Below, one piece after another: positions 1-12,300 of a stretch of DNA of 64,000 nucleotides (its first letter is position 1; every line of letters starts with the position of its first letter). The translations under genes were made by a program, and so were the position numbers. Under the pieces are notes generated by a model. It was not told the origin of the DNA. It saw nothing but the letters and a program-made list of their open reading frames with translations, and did no database searches. This DNA comes from Melanocharis versteri (Eukaryota > Chordata > Aves > Passeriformes > Melanocharitidae). The stretch lies in assembly GCA_013397845.1 (NCBI GenBank), contig VZTG01007794.1, positions 2,275,827 through 2,339,826 of the forward strand, written 5' to 3'.

Positions 1-3000
1 CATCTGCTTGAGGATGAAACAACTGATGCCCTATAAGTGCTACTGGCTGCTCATGAAGTCCAGGACATTTTGGTGACATTGCATGTCTCCACTGCAGAGC
101 CTGAGACATGGTCAGACAACTCGTGCCGACCATGGCAGCTGCAGTTAGGATGCACAGATGGTGTGACTTCAGTGAGTGAAAGAGCTGACTTTCCCCAGTC
201 ATCTCTCTGTGTGTAATTCCTCTTAAGGCAGAAGGCCTTGCCTTGGCTGATTATGGCATCACTGTGCAATGAACATGAGTCATTGCTGTAGCAGGCTGAA
301 TTATGGCTCCTTGCTCGCTGAGTTTAAAACAGAGGAAGGCAGCTTTAGCAAATGGAAGGGCCTAAGCATGTGAAAAATGTTCCCTTTTCAAAACTGCCAT
401 TAGCCAATTGAAAATCTCTGTATTTGGGTTGCAAGTCTATGCCAAGTCTCTGTCTGAGGCTCAGTTCAAACACTCAGGCTATATAATCCCTTCCAGTCTG
501 GGCTCATAATGGAAACGCCAACAGACCGTTAAGCACAGCGGTATTGCCAGGTTTTGCTATAATTAAACACACACAGGAAAAGGTATAAATAACCAGGTTA
601 AATTAAGGCAGGGGGCCGTGATTGAAGGGATCTCCGGGAAAGCCTGCAACCTGGTTGTGTCTGACTGGTTCAGGGGTGGTCGACCGGGAACTTGGGATTT
701 GTGCCTGGCTCAGGTAAACCCTCTCTAGCAGATGCTGTGTATTAAAGTGAAGTCAGCTGGCAACAATCACCTGCAGAGCATGATGTTCCAGCCCCCAGGT
801 CTGTGCTCCTGCCCTTGAGGAGCAGCTAAACCTTGCCTTACAGAAAGCCAGGTGAGAGGGAAAATGGGAGCCTTGCCGCCTTCTGAGTCACACTCGACCT
901 TGCTGGGTTTATTTGCCCTGTTGGGGGCCCGTGTTTGTTGTTTGCCACCTTGTCCTCATTTCCACAACAACCAGATGAAGTGGCCTGAGGAAATGATGAT
1001 GTAGGAGCCATAGATAGAAAAAGTTAAATATATACCAAAGAAAGAGTGGCAGAGGAGGCGGAGACTTCCTTCTGGGATGTCGGTTCTTGCAGACCACTCG
1101 GTCCACAGCCTGCGGGTCCCCCAAGGGAAGCACCTCTCTGCAGCACGCAGGCATCGCAGAGCGGCCAGCAGAGACACGGCAGGTTCCGCTCTCTCCTCTC
1201 TGCACATTGTTCCCACCTTCACATCCCAGCTGTCTGGCAATGAACACTCCTGCATGTAGATGCTGGGGAAAGGGGGAACACCCCCAAAGAGGACACTGGC
1301 TTAGGTGTGCCAGCAGACTAGTAAAGCTAGAAAAAAGGCAGATTCACCAGAGAAACATTCCCAAGCCAGCCTTCTTCCTTCTGATGATGTGTGTAAGTAA
1401 CACCACAGGAATGCTGCAGGACTCTCAGGGAAGGCAGCATAGGTGCAGGATGCACCAATGCCACTGCACAGTTCCATCCTTGCTCAGGGCAGCAGTGCCA
1501 GGTCCTGAGCTTTTCAGCAGAATTAGCTGCACGCACACATCCCTCATGGTTTTCCTCTTGTGACTCTAAGCTCAGTTTGAATGAGTTTTCTGGGCCAACT
1601 CTTCTAAATTTGTATCAGTATCCAGGGAGCTTTAGTAAATAGCGCAGTAAATATTTGTTTTTTATATTTGTCTTTCAAAAAGACAATGAGGCAGCAGCCA
1701 CGCACAACGACACAGCCACGTGTGTGACCTCAGGCGATCACGGAGCTCACCCCACATCCGAAAACCGAGGCTCGTTTTTCTGTCTAAAGAAATAACTTCA
1801 CTGGGATTAATGTGGAAAAGACCCCCTCCGCTGAAACCAGATCCATGCATGTTCTAGCACATACATATTATTGTGTATGCTCGTATATTTTTCTGACCAG
1901 AGTCGTCATGCATCAAATCTTGCACTTTCTAAAAAAAAGAAAAAGCTCATTTCCAGCCTGCAAGACCAACTCTGACCTCAGCTTGTGCTTCCCCAGCTGA
2001 GCTAATAACACTCCCAACCCCCAAAATATGGAGGCAGCTCAGAATGGAAATGTTAAAGAGCCGTAATTCCAGAGGATGTGAATGGCTAATTCTGTACATT
2101 CAAATGAAACAGAGGGGAAATATACTGAATGGAGCCCATGTATAAGATCATATGAAATGTAAAAAGACTTGTTGTTCAGCGCACACACTGCCTCTTCAAT
2201 CTAGTTCTGTTTAAATGCCCATTCTTTTCGTTTGGCATCTCCTTGTCCCTCGATGGCTGAATCAAAAGAGGAACGAAATAATGACACAAAGATTTTTAAA
2301 AACTCAGCTCCAGCTGCAGCAGGGAGAAGCCTGAAGCGAAACGTGAGAGCGTACGGCTCTTTGTTAAGGCTTCCTTGGCTATAGAATATGGTATATGAAA
2401 CGCCTGGCGGATCCCGTTTGGTCCTATGGAGAGAGAGCTCTTAAGGTGGCTCTCTTGGGTTTGTGGAGGATTGCGGGAAGGCTTCCCCACATTTGCAGGC
2501 AGCAAGCGTCCCACCTGCAGAGACCCTAGGGCCCAGATGGTTCCCCCTCCAAACACCCCGGGGGCCCAGGGCACTCTCTCCCCAGACAGTGGGTGGTCCA
2601 GCCTTTTTTTGTCTTTTTCTTCATTGTAGCTGCCACTTTACATTGGGAAACCAAACTCAGCACTTCTTGTTGGGAGATGGTTCCAATTTATACGGATTTC
2701 TAAGAAATAAATATGTTTTATTCCATGCCTCTAAGGTATTTTTGCATACCCAGCTGGCAGAGCCACACATACAACTGCTACAAGGTATTTGTGCCAGTGG
2801 AGAGTAGCCCACAGTCCCCAGCCACAGCCTTTCCTAAACTCTGCATTTGGAAGTTGGTGGACCAGCTGATGCCCTGATGACTGCAAGGACCCCAGTGTCA
2901 CCATCCCAGCAGGGCTGGGACAGAGCTGGGGCAAGGCTGCCTGTCACCTCCATATCTCCAACCCATAGGAAAGTTTGGCAGGTCCTTGCACTAGATGCCC

Positions 3001-6000
3001 CACCACGGCCTCCTTGCAAATGCTGCAAATGCCTTTCGGGAAAGGGCATCACCCAGAGCATCTGCTTCTGGAAAGGGAAACCACCATTGCCTCAGCTCTC
3101 TGGCTGAGGAGAAACCAGGGAGAGAAGGTGTGGTGCAGAGGAGGAGGTTGCCGAGGGTGGGGCCAGCTCTCCCCACCACCACCCATCCCTTGGCCAGTGC
3201 CATGAACAGCAACACCAAAAGACATCCAGTAAGTGCTGTGGTGACCGGCTCCCCACAGCTGAGAAACTTGGAGCCATATTGCTTAATCTAAACAAATGTT
3301 CAGTGAACGTCAACACTAATTCATTTTCCGTGGGCTGAATACTTTTCCTCTCCGAGGCTCTTCCAGCAGCTGTGGCTGATTGCTGCTTATGCCCAGCACG
3401 TCTTCCCCAGGACCCTCCACCTTCACGGTCACCACGGTGGTTCTCAGCATGTCCACTCACTTGCACCAGCCCTTGGGACGTGCTGGGAGTGGGCTCTTTC
3501 CAGGGGTTCCCTGCAGGAAAACCCAGTGATGCTGGCATGCCCTGGGCTAGCATCAGCACTGAAGGCCCAGTGTGCAACCTGTGCTCCTGGAGAGGTATGA
3601 AAACTATTCATCAGCATTGAAGGATTCTCTGTATTGTGTGTTCCTTGGGACGTGGAGTCCTTGTACGTTGTGCCTACCCCACCTCACAGCTGCCGGCACC
3701 ACAGGGGTGCCTGGACAGGCAGCAGGATGCTTCCCCGCTGCAAGGAGCACAGGTCTGCCCTGCTCAGCTCTTTGCCTGGCACGAGGATCCTTGTAAGGCA
3801 CCAGGGAGGAATTTCCAAAGGCATTTTGTCACCTCGGTGCCCTTGGCTATCTTCGTTGAATCCCAGAGAGGAGGGGTGCCGTGACCACCGCTCCCTGCTG
3901 CCAGGGCCGCGCCCCAGCCACGTGTGCTGCCGGCACACCAGGAGACGCGTCACCTGCCTGTCCTGCGGGCTGGTAAGGAGGAGCACGTTCCTCCACGGCC
4001 ACTGAAGCCACCCCATGACGCTTGTACACGTGGCTGCCAGAAGGCTGTCACAGTGCAGGGGAGGACAGCCAGAGTGGCCATGTGATCCCCTCGCTGCTAT
4101 TCCTGGTGCCCAGTGAGGCTGGAGGACTGTCACACGGAGTGAGAATCACCCGGCTGTAGCGTACAAGCCAGGTGAGTCCAGCTGTGGTGACAGCAAATTC
4201 CTAATTAGTTCATTGCGTCAGACGGCCAAACACTCAGAGTCATTACCCAAGGAAGGCCTACGTGCCCGGCAGGGCGTACTCCCCTGATCCCTGCTTCCCA
4301 AAACAGGACTGGGAGAGCCAGACTAGCTCACCCTGGAAAAGGGACACGCTGTGTGGTGTGCCCGGCAGGCCAACAAGCTCCAGGTCCCGCAAACCACATG
4401 GGGAAAACCCAGCGAGACAAAGTGCCAGGCACGCAGCAAATGGCCTGAGCGTGGCTGTCCTGCACGGTGAGGTCTCATCCTGCCCCATGCATGGGTGTGG
4501 AGTGGGTCTCTCTAACCCACAGCCACAGGGACCTGAGCACAGGATGGTGGGTTGCACACCAGCTCCCCCATCCTGCTCTCCTCCACCTGAGGCTGCAGGC
4601 AGGCATCCTCCACTCCTTTCCAACCGCTTCCAGAGGACAGAGATCTGGGCATGCATTTGGATGCCCCTCAGCAAAGTGGTATCAGGGCAAGCTCCCTGTG
4701 TGCTGGCTGGCAGGTTTGCAGAGAGATCCTCTCCTCATGAGCTCAGCCGGACACTGAGTGCCGGACGGTGGGTCGGAGCCCTGCCACACACCCACTCCCG
4801 GCAGCACCACAGAGCAGCAGCACTGCTGCCTCAGAGGTAGCACACGCAGGCTTGGCAGGGATTTATGTATCTTGGAGTTGCTTTACCCGTGGTGGTAGCT
4901 GGAACTGATTCTGAATACTTAGCTGGTTTAATATGAAAACAAAAATCCCTGGATTGACAGCTTGTCCAAGCAAGGCACCGTTTGAGTTCCTGGCAGCTAA
5001 GCAGTGAGAACTAATGCTGGTCACAGGGTGGAGGTGAGAAACTGCAGGCCCAGCCAAGCAGCCTAATCTAAATCTCAATGCTTCATCTGGAGTTTAGATG
5101 CTCTTCTTTCCTCGAGCCAGGCTAACACAGGGTGGCAAGGTGCACCTTTGTCCTCCCTGGGCTTGAGCCCCATCAAGGCCCGTGATGCCAGTGGCTTGGA
5201 GGTGCTGCAAAGTCCCAAACCAGGCAGGGACCTCCTGCCCACCACAATGTGGAAGTACCTGTGTCACTGCAGGCTCTCCTGTCCTCCTCCTGCATCCCCT
5301 CCCGGCCCCAGGGGCACCTCACTCCACTGGATGGAGAGTTCTCTTGCCTGCCCTCTGGATGAAGGACCTGCAGGATCCAGGATGCCACTTAGCACAGACT
5401 CCTTTAGAGTAATCACCTCCCAGCACACAGCAATCTTACCTAACTGGTTCAGACAAGAGGTGATGAAAAGCCCTGTGTCCTGCTGAAACCACTGTGGGAT
5501 TTATGTCAGGCAGGTGGGATCATCCAGGCTAGAGCAGGACCAATGGGCCCGAACTGGTGCCCAAACAGTTCCAAAGGCACCACCAGATCTGCATGACACC
5601 ATTCCTGGGGCACAGCTAGCCATGCTGAAGGGGTCAGTGCTGCAGCACCATCCCTAAGTAACGTGGGTACTGCTGAAAAACGGAGCCGAGCCACTGCAAG
5701 CACTGTGCTGGCATTTTCTGCAGGGTCTCTGGCCCACACCACAGGACAGCTCTGTTCCTGCACAGTGGCATGGGGGTGGCACATGGGTAGGTACCCCCGG
5801 CAGGAAGTGGGTCAATGTGCTATTTGGAAAAGCCGTGTTAGACCTTCTCTCCTGGAGAAGCGCCTCTCTCAGGATCTCATCCTTGAGTAGCTCTGCACCT
5901 CCAACGCTCCCCAGAAGGAAATCTCGCCAATGCAGGCAGACAAAGCTGCCTCTGAAAGAAATTTTATTCCCCATGTGACAGAATGGGCAGGGTGGATAGG

Positions 6001-6650
6001 AAAGCAGTGATTGCTCCAGCTCACTACCTGCTGGGAACAGCAAGGGCTGTTTCGTGGTGCACTGCAGGCATGATCCACACCCGCCCCGGAGGGAGAGGGA
6101 AGCTGTGGGGCTGTGCACAGTCACTTCTTCCGCTCAGTCACCCGTCCCACAGCTGTGCCAGCAAAGCTATTGTCCTGGTCCCTACAGTGGGAAATCCCAG
6201 ATCCAGCTGGAAACGACCAACACATATAGTCGCAGGTGAGCCTCGGAGGCCCCAGAAACAAACAAACAAAAAAAAAGGGCTTTTCCTCTCCTTATATCAA
6301 AGCACCAAGCAGACCTCACTTCCTGCCTCTGCCAGCAAATATCAGGGAGCTACTCAGCTTCTTCTCCTGGCTTTCCCCACCAAAGGAGATCTCTGATGCA
6401 AGTGGTGGGCCATTGGAGAGCAGGATGTGGGGCTGTGAACATGCCCCAGGGCACAAAGAGCTGCAGAAGAAGAGGATGCCCCGGCACTGCCCTGCGAGGC
6501 CGGGCATGGAAACGAGCAGCAGGGAGAAGAGAGTCGTACCCCCCAAAGCCCAGCCTGCTCCCAGCACCCCCATCCTGGGACTGCCAACAGGGCACCGAGG
6601 GGCTCGTGGAGAGCAACGCTGGGGCCCGAAGTCACGGCGGCAGCCCGGCG
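1..6650. other. Intergenic DNA, no gene recognised
   Basis: No open frame here looks coding: the frames are short, overlap on both strands, and have low-complexity Pro/Ser/Cys-rich translations typical of non-coding DNA. By synteny this should be part of the interval between VEGFA and MRPL14, although VEGFA itself is not in view. Two stretches have the mixed, repeat-poor, AT-leaning look of conserved non-coding elements (about 480-640 and 2030-2420). A short segment at 4190-4250 carries a TAATTAG homeobox-type core at 4202-4208 and a TGCGTCA CRE/AP-1-like site at 4214-4220. These are impressions from composition only. Confidence 0.6.
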
Positions 6651-6689
6651 TAAAACCTGTGGGGTCCCGCTCGCCCCGAGGCGCGGGGA

Positions 6690-6947
6690 GCCGGGCGGGG
6701 GGCGGCGGTGCCGGGCCCATCTCCGGTAGGACACCTTGACGGCGGTGCCGGGGGGCGGCGGTGCCAGGCCCATCTCCGGGAGGACACCTTGGCGGCGGTG
6801 CCGGGGGCGGCGGTGCCGGGCCCATCTCCGGGAGGACACCTTGGCGGCGGTGCCGGGGGGCGGCGGTGCCGGGCCCATCTCCGGGAGGACACCTTGGCGG
6901 CGGTGCCGGGGGCGGCGGTGCCGGGCCCATCTCCGGGAGGACACCTT
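6690..6947. repeat. GC-rich 52/53-bp minisatellite, truncated by a gap
   Basis: Five copies of the landmark CCCATCTCCGG start at 6716, 6769, 6821, 6874 and 6926, giving spacings of 53, 52, 53 and 52 bases. Each unit contains GGCGGCGGTGCCGGG blocks followed by CCCATCTCCGGGAGGACACCTT. The one-base alternation comes from the length of a G run (six or five G before CGGCGG), so the real repeat may be a 105-bp dimer. The first copy is the most diverged (CCGGTAGG instead of CCGGGAGG). The array runs directly into the run of N, so the true copy number is unknown. The unit is GC-rich and CpG-rich, and all the long open frames through it are by-products of stop-free GC repeats. Confidence 0.93.
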
Positions 6948-6975
6948 NNNNNNNNNNNNNNNNNNNNNNNNNNNN
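6948..6975. other. Assembly gap (28 N)
   Basis: A run of 28 N directly follows the last visible minisatellite unit. The sequence to its right (CCCCCGGCCCAGCGCC...) is GC-rich but is not the repeat unit. The gap is most simply a collapsed or unsequenced remainder of the array, so its nominal length need not be real. Confidence 0.97.
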
Positions 6976-7788
6976 CCCCCGGCCCAGCGCCCTGCCCCCG
7001 GCACCCAGCCGCACCCCCGGCCCCTGCCCGCGGGGCCCGGCCCCACCGCCAGCCCTCGTGCCGGCAGCGTCCCCAAAGCCCACACGGGACTTCCCACGGG
7101 GCAGAACGGCAATCCTGTCCTTGCCCTTAAAGCCGAGTTGGGGTCTCTCCGTCCAGCCCCTCACCCCAGCCTCAGGTGTGCCCCAGCTGTATTTGGGGTG
7201 GTCTCCTCGCCACCCTCGGGGTGAGCACAGCCGAGAGCTGAGCGGTCAGCCCCACCGCCACCCAACCTGCTGGAAATCAGAAGACAGAGACAGCAGTCTC
7301 TTACCTATGCTGTATGGTTTGCCACCCTTAGGGAAACCCCCAGCTCGTGTTTTCAAGCACCTCCTTAAAACCACAAAGCCCTCTCTCGGCACGGGGGAGA
7401 TGGAGGAGATAAAAGCCTGAGACAAGTCACGGGCCTTAGGTTTCAAAAAGAGAGATTAAAGTAGCACCTACCCGCCAGGAGAAGGGTGAGTTAGCCGTCA
7501 GCCATAGTCCCTGCTCAGGAAGAAACCTTCCCAGGGCCAAGCAACCCCCTCCAGGAAGAGACACTGAGGGGCAGCCCCTTTTCCTTGGCAATCCCTTTCC
7601 CATTCCCCGCTGGGGAGGGCCGAGACTCCCACCGCCCTCTCCTCTTAGTGTTTCATTCTCCCTCCTCAGCACACAATGGGGCAATCCCTGGTTGGGTCTT
7701 ATTCAACATCCCTCACCAGTACCCACAGGAATAAACTCCTCTGCCTTCCCACATCAGGGGACTCTCCTCAGTCCCACATGATTTTCTT

Positions 7789-7821
7789 TTCCTTCCTTCC
7801 TTCCTTCCTTCCTTCCTTCCT
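7789..7821. repeat. (CCTT)n microsatellite
   Basis: About eight uninterrupted CCTT units form a polypyrimidine tract on the plus strand, probably length-polymorphic. Confidence 0.95.
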
Positions 7822-8180
7822 CTCCCCTAACAACAAAGGATAGTTATCCCCAGTCAGCAGAGATGGCAACCCCACAGCCCAGTGGGAAGAGGGCAGCCCT
7901 GCAGGGCAGCAGGGGCCGGACCTCCAGGCTCATGGGTGCAGGAGCAGCAGGCTCTCGGGTCAAGTCTCCCCCTTGGCAGCATTTCAGCTCACACCAGCCT
8001 CCCTCTTTGTTCACCAGAGTTCTCCTCACCAGGACTAAAGCCCCGATGGAGTGGGAGAAAGGGAAGGGGATGAATTTGGACAGGCCAAACAGAACCTGCA
8101 CGCAGGTCAGTGTGTGCAATGCCTGTGCAGGTGGAAGACCTTGCGCTTGAAGCTGAATGGGGAACACTGAGCATCTCTAC

Positions 8181-8220
8181 AGGGAAGAGAGGGAGGGAGG
8201 GAGAGAGGGAAGAAAAAAAA
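8181..8220. repeat. GGGA/GA-rich low-complexity tract
   Basis: Polypurine run of GGGA and GAGA units ending in eight A. Simple-sequence DNA without coding potential. Confidence 0.85.
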
Positions 8221-9103
8221 TCTTGTGAGTGCAGAGTTTGCAAAATGAGCTGGTGGTAAATAGCTGGAGGATAGACAGCGTCTCTGTACGTGAGGCGCAG
8301 CACGGAGAACTGCACCTGAGCGAGGCTGGGCCACTGCTCGCTCCAGCATCACACGTCACTCACTGATGCATCCTCCCCAGCCTGCTCTCTGCCTGCACCA
8401 GCTCCCCCGCCTCCACCATGAAAATGCAGTGGGAAAAATGGGTTCCCCCCCCCACGCTCAGAGCAGCCACAAAGCAGAGAGCTGAGAGAAGCACAACTGA
8501 ACTTGATTCAAAGTCCAGCAGGTGCCTGCCAAGGGAGATTCAGCACCACGAACCTCCTGATCCCCTCTTCCTGCTGGGCACCCACAGCCCTTTGAGCTCA
8601 GTGTCTCCCCACGCCCCTGCTCAGCTGCTTTCTTCCCTGAGCAATGGCAGCCGTGTTTGCCAACACTCCCTGCTCGCTAGTGCTGCTATCCAAGGCCCTT
8701 TGTTCCCCTCGGCGGGCAGCCTTCCTTTGCATTCCGCGGCCAGACGCTGAGGCCCAACACAACTCATCTCACCTGGGGTGCTCCAGACGGGAGACCACCA
8801 GCTTTCCCCTCCCCGCCCTGAAAGACCGGGCGAAACTCACACAGCACCTGGAAAACGTATCTGCCTCCCTAGGTGGGAAAAGGAAAAGAAGCCATCCTCT
8901 CCCTGGAGAGAGGCGCGCTCAGGGGTGTCGGTGACGGCAAACCCTGCCCCTTATTTGCAGTTTTCCGAGGCGTGCTCCCCAGGCCCGCCGGGATGGCCGG
9001 TCCCACGGGCGGCAGCCGGCGGTCCCGCAGCCCGGTTCCGTGGGAAGGCAGCCCGGCACCCGCCTGACACCCTGTGGCCGCCTCCCGCCTTGCAGGGACG
9101 TGG

Positions 9104-9200
9104 AGCGGGACGGGGACGGGAATGGGAATGGGAATGGGGAAGTGCATGGGGATGCGGGTGCGGATGCGGGTGCGGATGCGGATGGGGATGGGGATGGAGC
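9104..9200. repeat. Hexanucleotide array (GGGAAT / GATGCG-GGTGCG / GGGGAT)
   Basis: Adjacent related hexamer blocks are visible: GGGACG/GGGAAT copies at about 9110-9138, then alternating GGATGC and GGGTGC units at about 9149-9180, then GGATGGGGATGGGGATGG to about 9197. The plus strand is nearly pure in regularly spaced G runs of 2-4, so it could form G-quadruplexes. In translation it gives Gly-Asn, Ala-Asp and Gly-Asp repeats on one strand and His-Pro repeats on the other, which explains the apparent open frames. The surrounding 8.95-9.25 kb is moderately CpG-rich. Confidence 0.9.
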
Positions 9201-9359
9201 CCGTGGTGAGGCTGCGTGGGAGGGCGCACACAGGGTCTCTTAGCAGAGCGAAGCTGACGGGAGCAGGGAGAAACCACAGACCAGGCACATGCCTGACTCC
9301 TGCCACCCGCCATGCAGGGATGAAATGCTACATACTTCAATAAAGCAGCACACACGTGT

Positions 9360-12300
9360 CCCAGCAGTTCCCATAAGTGCCCATGGATTCAGCCCAGCAT
9401 GTCCCGGAGGAAAAGAATTTCAATTTACTGCTAGCTGATGCCACAGGCTCATACGAGCGCACAAGACCTCTTGCTCTATGGCAGCATGTGACAGCGGGGG
9501 CTGCTATAATAATGCCCCAACAGATGGGAGGCTCCTAAGAACATCCATATGGGTTTCAAGCCCCTCAGAGAGTCCTCCCCACTGCACAGCAAGGCCTTTT
9601 CCCTGCTCCTCCCTGGCTTTACTCACCTCCTGCCAGAAGGCTGAATTTCTAGTTCCCAAAGCACAGGGGTTGGGGGTCTCTGCAGGGGCTGGAGTAAAAG
9701 ATCGTTATTTGCACACCACCAACCCCACAGGCTCCCCATTTGTTGCATCCACGTGTGAGTTGTGAGGGTCACAGTGACCACGTGTGGCATATCTCCCACC
9801 CAGGTCGAGATGGGGGACACAGTCGTGCAAGAGTTGAAACACCCTGGCAATTCCCATTGCTCAGAGCTAAGCCTGCAGCATTTCTGAGGCACCAGCAGCA
9901 GCTATGCCACTGCAGGGCCCCAGCCCAGGGAAACTCCAGCAGCAGCTGTGGGTGGAACTAGCACTCACCCTTCTTAGGGAAGTGGGAGGAATGGCTTCAT
10001 GTGGTGCCCCAGGGGAGTTACTGATCCTTAGCACGCCCCTCTTTTCTCATCCCTGGAAAAGATGCCAGTACACTGGGGGCAGGAGGGGGAAGGTGTTTTT
10101 CTTGAGAGCTAAGCCACCTTGGAGCAGGAAGCCCTTGCTCCAGATGATCTCCTAGGTAACCCAAATGAAGCCCTGCAACCCTGATAGAAAAGCTTGGCTC
10201 CGTTTAGGAGGGAATCCTTTGTATACTCTTACTGACCTGCCTCCCTTCTCCATTTTACAAACCCCAGCGGATGTCCCACCCTTACTCCTCTCAGGGCCTT
10301 GGAGAGAGTCCTCCAAACCCCACCAAGCACGGCGCATGGCTGCCAGCTTGATTGTCCTGCAGGAGCAGCAGCCATGCCCAGGGAGCTGGTGATCCCTGCT
10401 CACAGCATTCATTCCCAGCCTCTCCTGAGCATCCACAGTTCCGCATGCCTCTGCAGGGAGAAAGGCCGTGTCTCATTCCCAGGCCTTCTTGGGGCAGAGC
10501 TCCCCCTTGCTGAAAGCCCACTGGCAGCGGGGCAGTGAAGCCATCGGCTGCTTTCTCTGCTCTGACTTCCTCTGGCTGCAGTTTGGAGAGATTTTGACCT
10601 GATACTCTGCCCCCGCACATCCCTCTGGCCGGAGCCCAGCGGGAATAACCAGAGACATTCAGATGATGCATTGCAGGGGAACCATTTTAATTAAAAGTGA
10701 TGCTTTGGCCAGCGGGGTACAGACTTCTTTGGGGATATAGGGAGGAGCAGTGAGCTGGGTGAGTGGCGGGGCTGGTGGGGGAAGATGTGCCTCATGAGGG
10801 TTAGCTCTGAACTCAGCAACTTTGCCAGGAAAGTGAGAAGTGGCAGGGTGAGCTGGTGCTCACTTCTCAGAGGCCTTACCGTGAGGCTGGTGCTCTTGGC
10901 AATGCTTAACGGAGTCCTGAAAGCCTGGTGCAAACTGGGGTACTCCCTCCCCCAAATTCAAAGCATTTGCTGCTCCCCAAATACCAATCCCTTTCCCAGC
11001 AGAGAAGGAGGATGTCTGTGCACTGCTTGTGGATGTTTAGGGGTACAGAGGCCTCAGGTTGACTCTCTAGCTCTGCCAGGAAAGAAAGCAAAAACTCAGC
11101 AGAGCCCTGCACCAGATGGATTAGTGCAGCGTAGTGGGGAGCCACCGCAGCCACAGCCACCCCAGCCACAGCCACCTCCTGTAGCAGGGAATCACCACAA
11201 GGCCTGATGTCCCACCGCAAACTCAACTGCTGTGCTCTCAGCTGTGGTGGCAGAGGGGATCCATCACTGCCGGGAATGTGCTGAGACCGGAAATTACTTG
11301 TGAGGGGGAGTAGGGTTTGAGGAAGAATTAGGCAAGGGGATTCTTCCTCACATAGAAGTTAGGAATCCCCTGGGACTGGGAGGCTTGAAACAAGGCCAAG
11401 CCCTGGTGTCCATCCTAAAAAGCCTCTCTTAGGCTGGTTTTCTAGCTAGAGCCTAGTCCACCCTGAGCAGTTGTGATCTTCCTGCCTTCACAGAGGATGC
11501 TCTGGAAAAAAGCTCCCAGACACCAAACCACATGATTATAAATCACCAGGAATGTTTTTCCATTCAAAGACCCGCTAGGCCTGTTTTCTGCTCCTGGGAG
11601 AGCCATGGAAAACCACATCCAGGCCGTGCATGCTGCACCTGCCCACAGCCATACCCCCGGAGGAGTCAGAGGTGGAGCAGCCTCCAGCCTGGCACAGAGG
11701 CAGGTGCCATGATGGCAAGAAGAACCACACTCCTGTCCCAGTAAGCATGTGTCCCACCACCTTCCCGCCTTGGCTAGCAGCAGCCTGGCCATGTCAAACC
11801 AGAATCACGTCTCAGGTAAAGTGGGGAGCATTTCTAGCCTGCACTGCCGGTTGCTGTGAGGAGCCGTATTTGCTGATCAGCAATAGCGTGGAGGTGGGGA
11901 AGTTATGTCACTGGACCTTGGCAATGCCTGGCAAGACAGCAAGGAAAGGGTGGAGAGCGACTACGTGATGCTTCGCAGGGAGAACTGATCTTATTAATAA
12001 AAGCTGCTTCTTCCCAAGGCCTTGATAATCTCTCCTGCTGCAGATTATTTACAGCTGTGGAATTTAATACTCCAATGAACAAAGCTCTCCGAAGCACAGA
12101 GGGAGCAAGCAGACTGTTAACCCTTCTGCATGGCACCAGGGGCTTTCGGCTCAGGTTTGATGTCTCAATGCAGCTGAGCCACAGGCTGCCACAGCCCCAC
12201 CAGATCTCAGCACCTATGAGGCCAGCACCCAAGCCAGGCTAAGACTCGGTAGAAAGTTAACCCAAAGGCCATTCAAACACCTGGATTCTCTTAATTAAAA

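Larger units (their letters stand above)
6976..8990. other. GC-rich shoulder then intergenic DNA, no gene recognised
   Basis: Positions 6976-7110 continue the GC- and CpG-rich composition of the minisatellite region; together they form an isolated island more than 13 kb from the 3' end of MRPL14. After that the composition becomes ordinary. Simple repeats lie at 7789-7821 (CCTT) and 8181-8220 (GGGA/GA-rich followed by eight A). No coding exon or RNA gene is supportable. Confidence 0.55.

Noticed and set aside
6316..7420. Pro/Gly/Arg-rich repeat proteins in four or more frames over the minisatellite
   Set aside because: Stop-free GC-rich tandem repeats are open in many frames; no frame is favoured and the gap is also read through.
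8869..9355. His-Pro and Gly-Asn/Ala-Asp repeat proteins
   Set aside because: Direct translation of the hexanucleotide array on the two strands, with unrelated sequence on either side.
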